Assembly: GCA_002869535.1 (NCBI GenBank)
Contig: PKUK01000002.1
Location: 186,001-250,000, forward strand
Direction: 5' to 3'
Source: Arcobacter sp.
GTDB lineage: Bacteria; Campylobacterota; Campylobacteria; Campylobacterales; Arcobacteraceae
Length of the DNA stretch: 64,000 bases
A program made the translations under genes and the position numbers. Below, piece by piece: positions 51,634 to 61,669 of this stretch (positions are counted from its first letter, which is position 1; every line of letters starts with the position of its first letter). Under the pieces are notes generated by a model. That model searched no databases and was not told where the DNA came from. It saw nothing but the letters and a program-made list of their open reading frames with translations.

Positions 51634-52837
51634 TTTCTTTCAAAATGGTGTAATAACTACCTTACAAAAATTGGGGGATAGAACACTAGAAGATATGGAA
51701 AAAGAGCTTGAAAAATATAGTGATAGAAGAAAAATGGTACTTCTGCTTCCTGCCCTTTATTCAGAGTTTGAGACTCCCGCCATGCACAAGATTATAGAAG
51801 AGTTAAAAAATGTAAAGTATCTGTATAAGATAATTTTAGGTTTAGATCAAGCTACAAAAGAGCAGTTTGAAGAGGTAAAAAAACTTATGTCAGTACTTAC
51901 GTGTAAGGTTGACGTTTTATGGAATGATGGTCCAAAAATCAAAGAACTTTATGAGGACTTAACAAAAGAGGGGTTTCCCGGACTTGATACTCCTGGAAAA
52001 GGAAGAAATGTTTGGACAATGATGGGCTATGGTTTAGCAGATAAAGATGCTTACGCCTTTGCACTTCATGATTGTGATATTGTAAATTATAATAGAGAGA
52101 TTCCAGCCCGTCTTTTTTTCCCAATAGTTCATCCCGCATTGGATTTTGAGTTCAACAAAGGGTTTTATTCAAGAGTTACAGATAAGCTTCATGGACGAGC
52201 TACTAGATTACTTTATACTCCTTTAATTAACTCCCTTAAAAAAGTTTATGGAGTAAATAGGTATTTAGATTATATGGAAAGTTTTAGATATGCATTATCA
52301 GGAGAGTTTTCATTTATAAGATCTCTTGGTCGAGGGATTGCTATTTCTCCAACTTGGGGATTAGAAGTTTCAACACTTAGTGAAGTTTATAAAAATACTT
52401 CAAATAAAAGAATTTGCCAAACAGAAATAATGGAAACATATGAACACAAACACCAAGAGCTAGGAAGTCAAAGTGAAGGTGGAGGTATTTATAAAATGGC
52501 AAATGATATTGCTAAAACTATTTTTAGAGTGATGGCTCAAGAGGGAGTTGTTTTCTCTTCTAGTTCATTTAAAACTCTACTTGCAAGATATTATCAAGAA
52601 TCTAGATTTGAAATATCAAAATTCAATGCTTTGAGTAAATTAAATGCCTTAGAATATAATAGAGAAAAAGAGATACATGCTGTAAATGCTTTTGAGGATG
52701 CTATAAAAGAAGCAGCTGAAGAGTTTTATGATGATCCTATGGGTATACCATCTTTATCTCCTTGGATTACTGTTCGTTCAGTTATGCCAGATTTTTCAGC
52801 AAAGTTTGTTAAATATGTAAAAGAAGATAATCAATGA
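51626..52837 (+). CDS. gpgS: Glucosyl-3-phosphoglycerate synthase-like glycosyltransferase (GpgS, GT81)
   Basis: This 403-residue protein has the GT-A nucleotide-sugar site ALHDCDIVNYNREI (a DxD-like DCD) and GKGRNVWTMMGYG, characteristic of GpgS/MpgS-like enzymes. LLLPALYSEFETPAM is the N-terminal strand, and EIMETYEHKHQELG holds conserved His/Glu residues. The enzyme moves glucose from NDP-glucose (UDP-glucose from the galU product is available) to 3-phosphoglycerate. Glucosyl-3-phosphoglycerate is then dephosphorylated to the compatible solute glucosylglycerate. The mannosyl version is less likely because the operon makes UDP-glucose. Confidence 0.85.
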   Translation: MSDFFQNGVITTLQKLGDRTLEDMEKELEKYSDRRKMVLLLPALYSEFETPAMHKIIEELKNVKYLYKIILGLDQATKEQFEEVKKLMSVLTCKVDVLWNDGPKIKELYEDLTKEGFPGLDTPGKGRNVWTMMGYGLADKDAYAFALHDCDIVNYNREIPARLFFPIVHPALDFEFNKGFYSRVTDKLHGRATRLLYTPLINSLKKVYGVNRYLDYMESFRYALSGEFSFIRSLGRGIAISPTWGLEVSTLSEVYKNTSNKRICQTEIMETYEHKHQELGSQSEGGGIYKMANDIAKTIFRVMAQEGVVFSSSSFKTLLARYYQESRFEISKFNALSKLNALEYNREKEIHAVNAFEDAIKEAAEEFYDDPMGIPSLSPWITVRSVMPDFSAKFVKYVKEDNQ

Positions 52838-54564
52838 AACATATATCAGACCCCAGTCATACAATAAATAAAAGAATTCATCGTCTTTATCCTGAAGATA
52901 TAGCTCAAAGAGCCGTAAATGATATTATTGATTTGATTTTTAAATATAAACAAAGAATTAAATCAAAAGAGTATCACTTAAGTCAAAAAGATATTGTACT
53001 TATCACTTATGGAGACCAAGTATCAAAATATCATGAACCATCTTTAGGTACTTTAAATAGTTTTATGGATAAGCATTTAAAGGGTGTTATAAACTCTATT
53101 CATATTTTGCCTTTTTATCCATACTCAAGTGATGATGGCTTTTCGGTAGTTAATTATAATGCTGTAGATCCACACATGGGTTCATGGAGAGAAATAGAAT
53201 CAATAAGTTCAAGTTATAGACTTATGGTAGATGGCGTTATAAATCACATTTCACAGTTTTCTGATTGGTTTAAAGCCTACTTGGCAGGGGATCCGTATTT
53301 TCAAGATTTTTTTATTGATATTGACCCTTCTACTGATTTAAGTAAAGTAGTTCGTCCAAGGGCAACTCCGTTATTGAGTGAATATATTGATGATGATGGA
53401 AAAATAAGAAATATTTGGACAACTTTTAGTAAAGACCAAGTCGATTTAAACTACAAAAGTCATAGAGTTTTACGAAACGTTTTAGATGCGCTTTTTTATT
53501 ATATAGAAAAAGGGGCAACTTTAATAAGACTTGATGCTATTGCATTTATTTGGAAAGAGATAGGTACTCCTTGTGCTCACCTTCCTCAAACCCATGAGTT
53601 AATACAACTTATGAGAGAAGTTCTACATGAAGTGGCTCCTGAAGTTATAATTATTACAGAAACAAATGTTCCCCACCATGAAAATATTTCATATTTTGGA
53701 AGTGGTGCTGATGAGGCACAAATGGTATATAATTTTGCTTTACCACCTTTATTGCTTCACTCAGTTTTACATGGAAATACAAAGAAGCTTACTGCTTGGG
53801 CTAAAACTTTAACCCTACCTAGTGATAAGGTTTGTTTTTTTAACTTCACAGCAAGTCATGATGGAATAGGTATGCGTCCAGTTAAAGGGCTTTTAGAAGA
53901 TCATGAGATTGAATATTTGGTAAATTGTGTTAAAGAACATGGTGGATTGGTATCTTATAGGGCTGAAGAGGATGGAAGTCAAACTCCATATGAGTTAAAC
54001 TGTTCTTATATAGATGCTCTAACAAATCCAAATGAAGACCAATATTTAAGAATAAAAAGAATGCTAGTAACTCAAGCTGCTGTTTTAGCTATGCCAGGAG
54101 TTCCTGGGATTTATTTTCATTCTCTTGTAGGTTCTAAAAATTATCATGAAGGGGTTAAACACTCTGGAATAAATAGAACAATAAATAGAGAAAAGTATAA
54201 TATTGACTGGCTTGAAAATGAACTCTCTAGTCAAGGAACTGTGGCAAAAACAATGTTTGATTCATATAAAAGACTTATCTCAATAAGAATAAATGAAGAA
54301 GCATTTAACCCTTTTGGAGATTTTGAAATTTTAGATTTAGATGATAGGCTGTTTGTAATAGACCAGTCATGTTGTGGGCATGAGACTAGAATAATAGCAT
54401 TACATAATTTTTCAAATGAAGAGGTTATTTGTAAGTTACCTGATAACATTTCTCTTCCTCTTTGTGATATACTATCTTCAAATTGTATGACAAATAATGG
54501 TCAAAATGCAGATGAACTCAAACTAGAACCTTACCAAATAATGTGGTTAAAAGGTAAAATTTAA
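52834..54564 (+). CDS. GH13_18 phosphorylase (glucosylglycerate phosphorylase candidate)
   Basis: This 576-residue protein is of the sucrose-phosphorylase group of GH13. It has VLITYGDQVSKYHEPSLGTL and HILPFYPYSSDDGFSVVNY. The nucleophile is Asp234 in LIRLDAIAF, the acid/base Glu276 is in IITETNVPH, and Asp343 is in ASHDGIGM. Family members phosphorolyse sucrose, glucosylglycerate or glucosylglycerol to alpha-glucose-1-phosphate. Next to gpgS and glycerate kinase, glucosylglycerate (to glucose-1-phosphate plus glycerate) is the best substrate guess. Sucrose cannot be excluded from sequence alone. It overlaps gpgS by 4 bases. Confidence 0.82.
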   Translation: MKHISDPSHTINKRIHRLYPEDIAQRAVNDIIDLIFKYKQRIKSKEYHLSQKDIVLITYGDQVSKYHEPSLGTLNSFMDKHLKGVINSIHILPFYPYSSDDGFSVVNYNAVDPHMGSWREIESISSSYRLMVDGVINHISQFSDWFKAYLAGDPYFQDFFIDIDPSTDLSKVVRPRATPLLSEYIDDDGKIRNIWTTFSKDQVDLNYKSHRVLRNVLDALFYYIEKGATLIRLDAIAFIWKEIGTPCAHLPQTHELIQLMREVLHEVAPEVIIITETNVPHHENISYFGSGADEAQMVYNFALPPLLLHSVLHGNTKKLTAWAKTLTLPSDKVCFFNFTASHDGIGMRPVKGLLEDHEIEYLVNCVKEHGGLVSYRAEEDGSQTPYELNCSYIDALTNPNEDQYLRIKRMLVTQAAVLAMPGVPGIYFHSLVGSKNYHEGVKHSGINRTINREKYNIDWLENELSSQGTVAKTMFDSYKRLISIRINEEAFNPFGDFEILDLDDRLFVIDQSCCGHETRIIALHNFSNEEVICKLPDNISLPLCDILSSNCMTNNGQNADELKLEPYQIMWLKGKI

Positions 54565-54583
54565 AAATGAAAAAGGATAAAAA

Positions 54584-55435
54584 ATGAATAATAAAGAAAA
54601 ATCAATAACAAGCTGTCTATTTCCAGCCGCAGGGTATGGGACAAGATTTCTTCCAGCAACAAAAGCTATGCCAAAAGAGATGTTACCAGTTCTTACAAAA
54701 CCTCTTATTCAATATGGTGTTGAAGAGGCTATGGAAGCTGGCTGTGATATTATGTCGGTAATTACAGGACGAGGGAAAAGAGCAATAACAGACCACTTTG
54801 ATATCTCTTATGAGTTAGAACACCAAATTCAAGGTTCATCAAAAGAGAAGATGTTAGCAGATATTAGAAATATCATTGATAAGTGTACATTTACTTATAC
54901 AAGACAAAATGAGATGAAAGGTTTAGGTGATGCTATCTATAAAGGTAAAGTTTTAGTAGGGGATATTAATCCTTTTGCTGTAATACTTGCAGATGACCTT
55001 TGTGTAAATCCAAAGGGTGATGGAATATTAGCTCAAATGGTAAAGCTTTATAATAAATATAAATGTTGTATCGTAGCTTGTATGGAAGTTCCTAAAGAGG
55101 ATGTACATAAATATGGGGTAATAGAAGGAAACCAGATAGAAGATGGTGTATTTATGGTATCAAATATGGTAGAAAAACCTGATAATGATAAAGCACCTTC
55201 AAATCTTGCAGTTATTGGAAGATATATTCTGACACCAGATATTTTTGAGATTATTCAAAATACAAAACCTGGGAAAAATGGAGAGTTACAAATTACAGAT
55301 GCCCTATGTACACAAGCAAAAAAAGGCATGGTAATGGCTTATAAATTCCAAGGTAAAAGATTTGATTGTGGAAGTGTTGATGGTTTTGTTGAAGCCACAA
55401 ACTATTTTTATAATTTAGAGAATAAAAAGAAATAA
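54584..55435 (+). CDS. galU: UTP-glucose-1-phosphate uridylyltransferase GalU
   Basis: This 283-residue nucleotidyltransferase has the N-terminal motif PAAGYGTRFLPATKAMPKEM (substrate and metal binding) and VITGRGKRAITDHFD. AVILADDLCVNPKG and VEKPDNDKAPSNLAVIGRYI are typical of GalU. It makes UDP-glucose from glucose-1-phosphate and UTP. In this operon that supplies the donor for the GpgS-like enzyme and competes with pgm for glucose-1-phosphate. Spacing to zwf is one base. Confidence 0.95.
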   Translation: MNNKEKSITSCLFPAAGYGTRFLPATKAMPKEMLPVLTKPLIQYGVEEAMEAGCDIMSVITGRGKRAITDHFDISYELEHQIQGSSKEKMLADIRNIIDKCTFTYTRQNEMKGLGDAIYKGKVLVGDINPFAVILADDLCVNPKGDGILAQMVKLYNKYKCCIVACMEVPKEDVHKYGVIEGNQIEDGVFMVSNMVEKPDNDKAPSNLAVIGRYILTPDIFEIIQNTKPGKNGELQITDALCTQAKKGMVMAYKFQGKRFDCGSVDGFVEATNYFYNLENKKK

Positions 55436-55436
55436 A

Positions 55437-56897
55437 ATGAATACAAAAAATAATCTATGTGATTTTATACTTTTTGGAGGGCATGGTGATTTATCATTTA
55501 GAAAACTCATGCCTGCACTATATCATTTATGCAAAGATGAATATATATCAAGTGAAAGTAGAATAATAACAATCTCAAGAAAAGAGATAAGCATAGATGA
55601 GCATATAGACTTGATAAAAGAAAAGCTCATTGAGTTTTTGAGTGAAGAAAAACTTGATGAGAAGTTTTTTGAAGTCTTTAAAAAACAACTTTTAATGGTA
55701 ACTATAGATTTTTCAAATGAAAGCTCATATGAAAAGCTACAAAATATCTTAAATGAACATACTGATAGAGATAGAATCAATTATCTATCAACTTCACCTG
55801 ATTTTTTTGGAAGTATATGCAACTCCCTAAATAATTGGGATTTGATAAGTAAACAGACAAGAGTTGTATTAGAAAAGCCTTTAGGTAGAGACCTGAAGTC
55901 ATCCCAAGAGATTAACAAAGAGGTTTTAAAATATTTTGAAGAAGACCAAGTATATAGAATAGATCACTATTTAGGTAAAGATACTGTTCAAAATATTATG
56001 GCTTTACGTTTTTCAAATAGGCTTTTTGTACCCCTTTGGAACTCTAATCATATAGACCATGTCCAAATTACAGTTGCAGAGAGTGTTGGTGTTGAGAATA
56101 GATGGGGCTATTACAATGAGTATGGAGCCCTAAGAGATATGATTCAAAATCATCTTATGCAACTACTTTGTCTAATAGCTATGGAGCCACCTTGTTCACT
56201 TGAAGCAAATAGTGTAAGGGATGAAAAAGTAAAAGTTTTACGCTATTTTAGAAAAGTAAGTGATGAGGATATTAAAACTAAAACAGTAAGAGCTCAGTAC
56301 AAAGCTGGCTCTTCAGATGGTTCAAGTGTTCCTGGATATTTAGATGGTAAAGATGAAGAAAGTAATACAGAAACATTTGCAGCAATAAGAGTTGATATTG
56401 ATAACTGGCGATGGAATGGGGTTCCTTTTTATATAAGAAGTGGTAAACGTCTTCAAAAAAGAAATTCTGAGATAGTAATACAGTTTAAAACTATTCCCCA
56501 CTCTATTTTTGGTGGAGATGAAACTTCAATAAATGCAAATAGACTTGTGATAACCTTACAACCAAAAGAGAGTATTGAGTTAAAACTTATGAATAAAATT
56601 CCAGGACTAAGTGATACTATGAAGCTTCAACAAGTAGACTTAGAACTAAACTCACCCCATAATAGCCACAGAAAACCAGATGCTTATGAAAGACTTATTT
56701 TAGATGTAATTCGTGCTAATCCAACACTGTTTATGAGACTTGATGAGGTAGAGACAGCTTGGAAATGGGCAGATAAAATTATTGATGGTTGGGAAAAAAA
56801 TCTATCACCTATGAAAACCTACACAGCTGGAAGTGATGGTCCTAGTGCGGCTATTCAATTAATCGCAAAAGATGGAAGAAGTTGGAACGATGAATGA
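55437..56897 (+). CDS. zwf: Glucose-6-phosphate dehydrogenase
   Basis: This 486-residue enzyme has the coenzyme-binding motif LFGGHGDLSFRKLMPALYHL (residues about 13-32), RVVLEKPLGRDLKSSQEI and the active-site signature RIDHYLGKDTVQNIMALRF (His and Lys). The C-terminal WRWNGVPFYIRSGKRL follows. It oxidises glucose-6-phosphate to 6-phosphogluconolactone, producing NAD(P)H. It is the entry step of the Entner-Doudoroff branch in this operon, which continues with pgl, edd and eda. It overlaps pgl by 8 bases. Confidence 0.96.
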   Translation: MNTKNNLCDFILFGGHGDLSFRKLMPALYHLCKDEYISSESRIITISRKEISIDEHIDLIKEKLIEFLSEEKLDEKFFEVFKKQLLMVTIDFSNESSYEKLQNILNEHTDRDRINYLSTSPDFFGSICNSLNNWDLISKQTRVVLEKPLGRDLKSSQEINKEVLKYFEEDQVYRIDHYLGKDTVQNIMALRFSNRLFVPLWNSNHIDHVQITVAESVGVENRWGYYNEYGALRDMIQNHLMQLLCLIAMEPPCSLEANSVRDEKVKVLRYFRKVSDEDIKTKTVRAQYKAGSSDGSSVPGYLDGKDEESNTETFAAIRVDIDNWRWNGVPFYIRSGKRLQKRNSEIVIQFKTIPHSIFGGDETSINANRLVITLQPKESIELKLMNKIPGLSDTMKLQQVDLELNSPHNSHRKPDAYERLILDVIRANPTLFMRLDEVETAWKWADKIIDGWEKNLSPMKTYTAGSDGPSAAIQLIAKDGRSWNDE

Positions 56898-57582
56898 TCT
56901 TAAAGAATTTTCTTCAAGTGAAGAACTAGCCCAAAACTTAGCTCAAAATATAGCTTTAATACTTGAAAATAGTATAAAAGCTTATGGGCAAGCCACCCTT
57001 TTAGTATCAGGAGGGAATACCCCAAAACTATTTTTTCAAAAGCTTTCAGAAATAAATATTGCATGGAAAAAGGTAACCATTGGACTAGTTGATGAGAGAT
57101 GGCTTGAAAATGATTCTAAAAATAGTAATGCTTTTTTAGTTCAGGAAAATTTACTTATCAATTTTGCAAAAGAAGCTAGATTTGTAGGGCTTTATGTAAA
57201 GGGAGTCAGTGCAAGTTCAGCTCAAAAAATTTGCTCTAAGATTTATGAAAAAGAGTTTGAAAGAACTGATGTATTAGTTTTAGGAATGGGTACTGATGGT
57301 CATACGGCATCACTGTTTCCCAATAATGAAAGACTAAAAGAGGCTTATGATTTAACAAATGACAATTTTTGTATCTCTATTGAGCCAAAAACAGCTCCAT
57401 ATGAAAGAATGAGTCTAACTCTTAGAAAAGTTCTTGAAGCCAAAAATATAATTTTACATATTGAAGGAAAAGAGAAATTAGAAGTTTATCGTAGTGCTAT
57501 AGAAGCAAAAGATATTTACAAATATCCTGTAAGCTCAGTTTTAAATCTAAAGGGCAAAGAAATCGAGGTTTATTACTCATGA
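56890..57582 (+). CDS. pgl: 6-phosphogluconolactonase (Pgl, SOL/DevB type)
   Basis: This protein has 230 residues from the ATG at 56890, which overlaps the zwf stop; an in-frame codon at 56872 would only add six residues. LLVSGGNTPKLFFQKLSEI, IGLVDERWLENDSKNSN and VLVLGMGTDGHTASLFPNN are the three signatures of DevB-type lactonases. It hydrolyses 6-phosphogluconolactone to 6-phosphogluconate, feeding Edd. It overlaps edd by 4 bases. Confidence 0.94.
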   Translation: MNDLKEFSSSEELAQNLAQNIALILENSIKAYGQATLLVSGGNTPKLFFQKLSEINIAWKKVTIGLVDERWLENDSKNSNAFLVQENLLINFAKEARFVGLYVKGVSASSAQKICSKIYEKEFERTDVLVLGMGTDGHTASLFPNNERLKEAYDLTNDNFCISIEPKTAPYERMSLTLRKVLEAKNIILHIEGKEKLEVYRSAIEAKDIYKYPVSSVLNLKGKEIEVYYS

Positions 57583-59399
57583 ACAAAATAATCAAAGATG
57601 TAACAAATAGAATAATAAAAAGGTCGCAAAATAGTAGAAAAATCTATTTAGCAAGAATAAACGAAGCTAAAAAAAATAGTGTCAATAGGGCTGTTTTAGA
57701 TTGTGCTAATTTAGCCCATGCAATTGCTCCTATGAATGATGAAGAAAAAACACATTTAAGTGATATGAAGTCTTTTAATATGGGAATTGTAACTGCATAT
57801 AATGATATGTTATCAGCCCATGAACCGTACCATGCATATCCTGACATATTAAAAAAAGAGCTTATAAAATATGGCTCTACTGCACAAGTTGCAGGGGGTG
57901 TTCCTGCTATGTGTGATGGGGTTACTCAAGGACAACCAGGTATGGAATTGTCCCTATTTTCTAGGGATAATATTGCAATGGGAACAGCAATTGCCTTAAG
58001 TCATAATACTTATGATGGAGCATTTTATTTAGGGATTTGTGACAAAATTGTGCCAGGTTTATTAATAGGAGCTTTGAGTTATGGTCATCTGCCTGCTATT
58101 TTTGTGCCTTCTGGTCCTATGCCTTCTGGTATTTCTAATAAAGAAAAAGCAAAAACACGACAAGAGTTTGCCCAAGGTAAAGTTAATGAAAAGGTACTTT
58201 TTGAAGTTGAAAAAGCTTCATACCATAGCTGTGGTACTTGTACCTTTTTTGGAACAGCAAATTCAAATCAAATGCTTTTAGAGATGATGGGACTACAACT
58301 TCCTAATGGCTCTTTTGTAAATGCTAATACACCTCTAAGATATGCTTTGACAAGAAAATCAGCTCAAAGACTTATTGATTTATGTGATAAAAAGATATCA
58401 ATATCTGATATTGTAAATGAAAAATCTTTTGTAAATGCAATAGTTGGATTAATGGCAACGGGTGGTTCTACAAATCATACAATACATTTAATTGCTATGG
58501 CAAAAGCTGCAGGTATTGTTCTTACTTGGGAAGACTTTGATGATATTTCAAAGGTAACACCATTGCTTTGTAAAATGTATCCAAATGGAAGTGCAGATGT
58601 AAATCATTTTAGAGATGCAGGTGGGATGAGTGTTGTAATCGCACAACTTTTAAAAGCTGGCTTAGTGCATAATGATGTTCAAACAGTTGTTGGAACAGGA
58701 TTGGATGATTTTATAAAAGAGCCAGTTTTACAAAATGAAGAGGTGCTGTTTAGTGATGGAGCAATTATTTCTAAAAATTATGAAGTAATATCTGACACTA
58801 AAAACCCATTTTCATCTGAGGGTGGATTGAAACTTTTACTTGGAGATATTGGTAAAAGTGTTATAAAAACTTCAGCACTTAAAGATGAACATCTATATAT
58901 AAAAGCACCTGCACTTGTATTTAATTCCCAAGAAGAGTTACAAGAAGACTTTATACAAGGAAAACTTGAAAAAGATTTTATTGCAGTTGTTAGATATCAA
59001 GGACCCAAATCAAATGGTATGCCAGAACTTCACAAACTTATGCCTCCTCTTGGAGCTTTGCAGGATAAAGGTTTTAAAGTTGCAATTATAACTGATGGTC
59101 GTATGTCTGGGGCTTCTGGAAAAGTTGCTTCTGCAATACATCTTTATCCAGAAGCCGTTGAAGGCGGACTTATTTCAAAAATAGAAAATGGTGACATAAT
59201 AGAGATGGATATTAGAAATGGAACTATAAAACTTTTAGTTGATAAGGAAGTTTTAGAAAAAAGAGAAGTTAAACAAATAGATTTAGAAAAAAATAGACAT
59301 GGCTTTGGAAGAGAACTATTTTCAGCAATTAGAGAAAATATAAGTTCAAGTGAAACTGGAGCTACAATTTTTAAACTTGTAGGAGAGGAAAATTCATGA
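57579..59399 (+). CDS. edd: 6-phosphogluconate dehydratase (Edd)
   Basis: This 606-residue [4Fe-4S] dehydratase of the IlvD/Edd family has its cluster ligands in VPAMCDGVTQGQPGMELS and SYHSCGTCTFFGTANSNQM. GGSTNHTIHLIAMAKAAGI and DGRMSGASGKVASAIHL are the other family blocks. The length matches Edd (about 600) rather than IlvD (about 560). It converts 6-phosphogluconate to KDPG, the key Entner-Doudoroff step. The cluster makes it oxygen-sensitive, consistent with a microaerobic host. It overlaps eda by 4 bases. Confidence 0.96.
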   Translation: MNKIIKDVTNRIIKRSQNSRKIYLARINEAKKNSVNRAVLDCANLAHAIAPMNDEEKTHLSDMKSFNMGIVTAYNDMLSAHEPYHAYPDILKKELIKYGSTAQVAGGVPAMCDGVTQGQPGMELSLFSRDNIAMGTAIALSHNTYDGAFYLGICDKIVPGLLIGALSYGHLPAIFVPSGPMPSGISNKEKAKTRQEFAQGKVNEKVLFEVEKASYHSCGTCTFFGTANSNQMLLEMMGLQLPNGSFVNANTPLRYALTRKSAQRLIDLCDKKISISDIVNEKSFVNAIVGLMATGGSTNHTIHLIAMAKAAGIVLTWEDFDDISKVTPLLCKMYPNGSADVNHFRDAGGMSVVIAQLLKAGLVHNDVQTVVGTGLDDFIKEPVLQNEEVLFSDGAIISKNYEVISDTKNPFSSEGGLKLLLGDIGKSVIKTSALKDEHLYIKAPALVFNSQEELQEDFIQGKLEKDFIAVVRYQGPKSNGMPELHKLMPPLGALQDKGFKVAIITDGRMSGASGKVASAIHLYPEAVEGGLISKIENGDIIEMDIRNGTIKLLVDKEVLEKREVKQIDLEKNRHGFGRELFSAIRENISSSETGATIFKLVGEENS

Positions 59400-60019
59400 A
59401 TGCAAATGATGTAATGAAAATATCACCAATTGTACCTGTTATTGCACTTGATGATGTAAAAGATGCTTTACCTTTAGCAAAAGCTTTAAGTGAAGGTGGA
59501 ATAAATATCATGGAGATAACATTAAGAACACCTGCTGGACTTAAAGCTATAGAGGTTATCTCAAAAGAGATGCCTTCTATGCATGTAGGAGCTGGAACAG
59601 TTTGTAATAATGTAGATTTATTAGAAGCAAAAGCAGTTGGAGCTAAATTTGTATTTTCACCTGGAATTAGCCAAGAGTTAATAGATAGTTCAAAAAAACA
59701 CAATATGACTTTGATTCCAGGAGTTGCTACTTCTTCAGAAGTTATGCTTGCTCAAAATAATGGTATTTATAATTGTAAACTTTTCCCTGCAACACTAAGT
59801 GGTGGTGTTGATATTTTAAAAGCATTTCAAGGACCATATTCAAAAATGAATTTTTGTCCTACTGGTGGAGTTAATTTAGAAAACCTCAATGATTTCATAT
59901 CTTTAAAAAATGTTTTATGCGTAGGTGGAACATGGATTGTTCCAAAAGATGTTATAAAAAATGGTGATTTTAATAAAATTACCCAGTTATGTATTGAAGC
60001 ACTAAAAACTATAATATAA
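59396..60019 (+). CDS. eda: KDPG aldolase (Eda)
   Basis: This 207-residue class I aldolase has the TIM-barrel markers GGINIMEITLRTPAGLKAIE (Glu and Arg of the active site), VGAGTVCNNVDLLEAKAVGA, and the Schiff-base Lys in YNCKLFPATLSGG. CPTGGVNLENLND and VGGTWIVPKD complete the pattern. It splits KDPG into pyruvate and glyceraldehyde-3-phosphate. Together with Zwf, Pgl and Edd it makes a complete Entner-Doudoroff route. Confidence 0.96.
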   Translation: MNANDVMKISPIVPVIALDDVKDALPLAKALSEGGINIMEITLRTPAGLKAIEVISKEMPSMHVGAGTVCNNVDLLEAKAVGAKFVFSPGISQELIDSSKKHNMTLIPGVATSSEVMLAQNNGIYNCKLFPATLSGGVDILKAFQGPYSKMNFCPTGGVNLENLNDFISLKNVLCVGGTWIVPKDVIKNGDFNKITQLCIEALKTII

Positions 60020-60031
60020 AAGGAGAATATT

Positions 60032-61666
60032 TTGTCAAATGATTTAGCAGGAAAAAAAGCACCCAAAGAGATTTTAGAAGATATTCCAAAACTAATTTCC
60101 TCTTATTATGATAATAAGCCAGATATAAATAAAGTAACACAAAAAGTTAGTTTTGGGACATCAGGACATAGAGGAAGTTCATTAAAAATAAGTTTTAATG
60201 AAGACCATATTTTAGCTATTTCACAAGCCTTATGTGAATATAGAAAAAGTTCAGGTATAAGTGGAACACTATACATAGGAATAGATACTCATGCTCTCTC
60301 AACTCCTGCTCAAACAACAGCTTTGCAAGTATTTGTAGCAAATGAAGTAAAGTGTAAAATTGCCCAAGATAAAAACTTCACTCCCACCCCAGTAATCTCA
60401 TATACTATTTTACAAGCAAATAAAAATAGTAAAGTTTTAAATGATGGAGTTGTTATAACTCCTTCTCACAATCCTCCAAGTGATGGTGGTTTTAAATATA
60501 ATCCACCAAATGGAGGGCCAGCTGATAGTGATGTTACAACTATTATAGAAAATAGAGCAAATGAGATTTTGGCAAATAATTTAAAAGATGTAAAAAAAGT
60601 CTCAATAGAAGAGTTAGAAAATTCTAATTTTATAGAAGAGTTTGATTTTATTACCCCTTATGTAAAAGATTTAATAAGCATTATTTATATGGATTGTATA
60701 AAAAAAGCAAATCTTAAAATCGGTGTTGACCCAATGGGTGGTTCAGGAATAGAAGTTTATAAAAAGATAAAAGAGATATATGGCTTAAATCTTGAAATTG
60801 TAAATGATAAAGTTGATCCAACATTTTCATTTATGACTTGTGACCATGATGGGAAGATAAGAATGGACTGTTCTTCAAAAGATGCGATGGCTTCATTGAT
60901 TGGCTTAAAAGACAAGTTTGATTTAGCATTTGCAAATGACCCTGACTTTGATAGACATGGAATAGTAACTCCTAGTGTTGGGCTTATGAATCCAAATCAT
61001 TATCTCTCAGTTGCTATTTGGTATTTGTATTCAAATAGACCTTGGAGTGATGACCTAGGCATTGGAAAAACACTTGTTTCAAGTTCTATGATAGATAGAG
61101 TTGCAAAGATGTTAAATAAAAAGCTTTATGAAGTGCCTGTTGGCTTTAAGTGGTTTGTTGATGGATTATATAAAGGAACATTAGGTTTTGGTGGAGAAGA
61201 GAGTGCTGGAGCTTCATTTTTAAGATTTGATGGAACTGTTTGGTCAACGGATAAAGATGGAATTATTTTAAACCTATTAGCTGCTGAAATTACTTCAAAA
61301 CTAAAAAAAGACCCAGGAATTATTTATAAAGAGTTAGAAGAAAAAAATGGAACTTCATTCTATAAAAGAGTTTATGCACCGGCAACTTTAGAGCAAAAGG
61401 CTAAATTAAAAAACCTAAGTGTTGAAGATATTGTTTCAAAAGAGCTGGCAGGTGAAAATATTGAAAATATTTTTACTAAAGCCCATGGAAATAAAGCATC
61501 CATTGGAGGGCTTAAAGTGGTCACCAAAAATGGCTGGTTTGCAGCACGTCCTTCAGGTACTGAAGATATATATAAAATCTATGCAGAGAGTTTTATTAGT
61601 AGTGAGCATTTAGAGCTTATTTTAGCCCAAGCTCAAGATATAGTAACACAAAGTATAAAAGGATAA
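60032..61666 (+). CDS. pgm: Alpha-D-glucose phosphate-specific phosphoglucomutase
   Basis: This 544-residue enzyme begins at TTG (60032), with AGGAG six bases upstream. FGTSGHRGSSLKISFNEDHI is the N-terminal signature. The phosphoserine loop is VVITPSHNPPSDGGFKYNPP, the metal loop ANDPDFDRHGI, the sugar loop GFGGEESAGASFL, and the phosphate loop AARPSGTEDIYKIYAESF. It interconverts glucose-1-phosphate and glucose-6-phosphate, joining the phosphorylase and galU branch to the zwf-eda branch. The length fits the PgmA/Pgm group (about 545). Confidence 0.95.
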   Translation: MSNDLAGKKAPKEILEDIPKLISSYYDNKPDINKVTQKVSFGTSGHRGSSLKISFNEDHILAISQALCEYRKSSGISGTLYIGIDTHALSTPAQTTALQVFVANEVKCKIAQDKNFTPTPVISYTILQANKNSKVLNDGVVITPSHNPPSDGGFKYNPPNGGPADSDVTTIIENRANEILANNLKDVKKVSIEELENSNFIEEFDFITPYVKDLISIIYMDCIKKANLKIGVDPMGGSGIEVYKKIKEIYGLNLEIVNDKVDPTFSFMTCDHDGKIRMDCSSKDAMASLIGLKDKFDLAFANDPDFDRHGIVTPSVGLMNPNHYLSVAIWYLYSNRPWSDDLGIGKTLVSSSMIDRVAKMLNKKLYEVPVGFKWFVDGLYKGTLGFGGEESAGASFLRFDGTVWSTDKDGIILNLLAAEITSKLKKDPGIIYKELEEKNGTSFYKRVYAPATLEQKAKLKNLSVEDIVSKELAGENIENIFTKAHGNKASIGGLKVVTKNGWFAARPSGTEDIYKIYAESFISSEHLELILAQAQDIVTQSIKG

Positions 61667-61669
61667 AAG

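Noticed and set aside
52834-54564. Calling the GH13 enzyme sucrose phosphorylase
   Set aside because: The motifs fit the whole GH13_18 group. The neighbours (GpgS-like, glycerate kinase) favour glucosylglycerate, and no sucrose or fructose genes are present.
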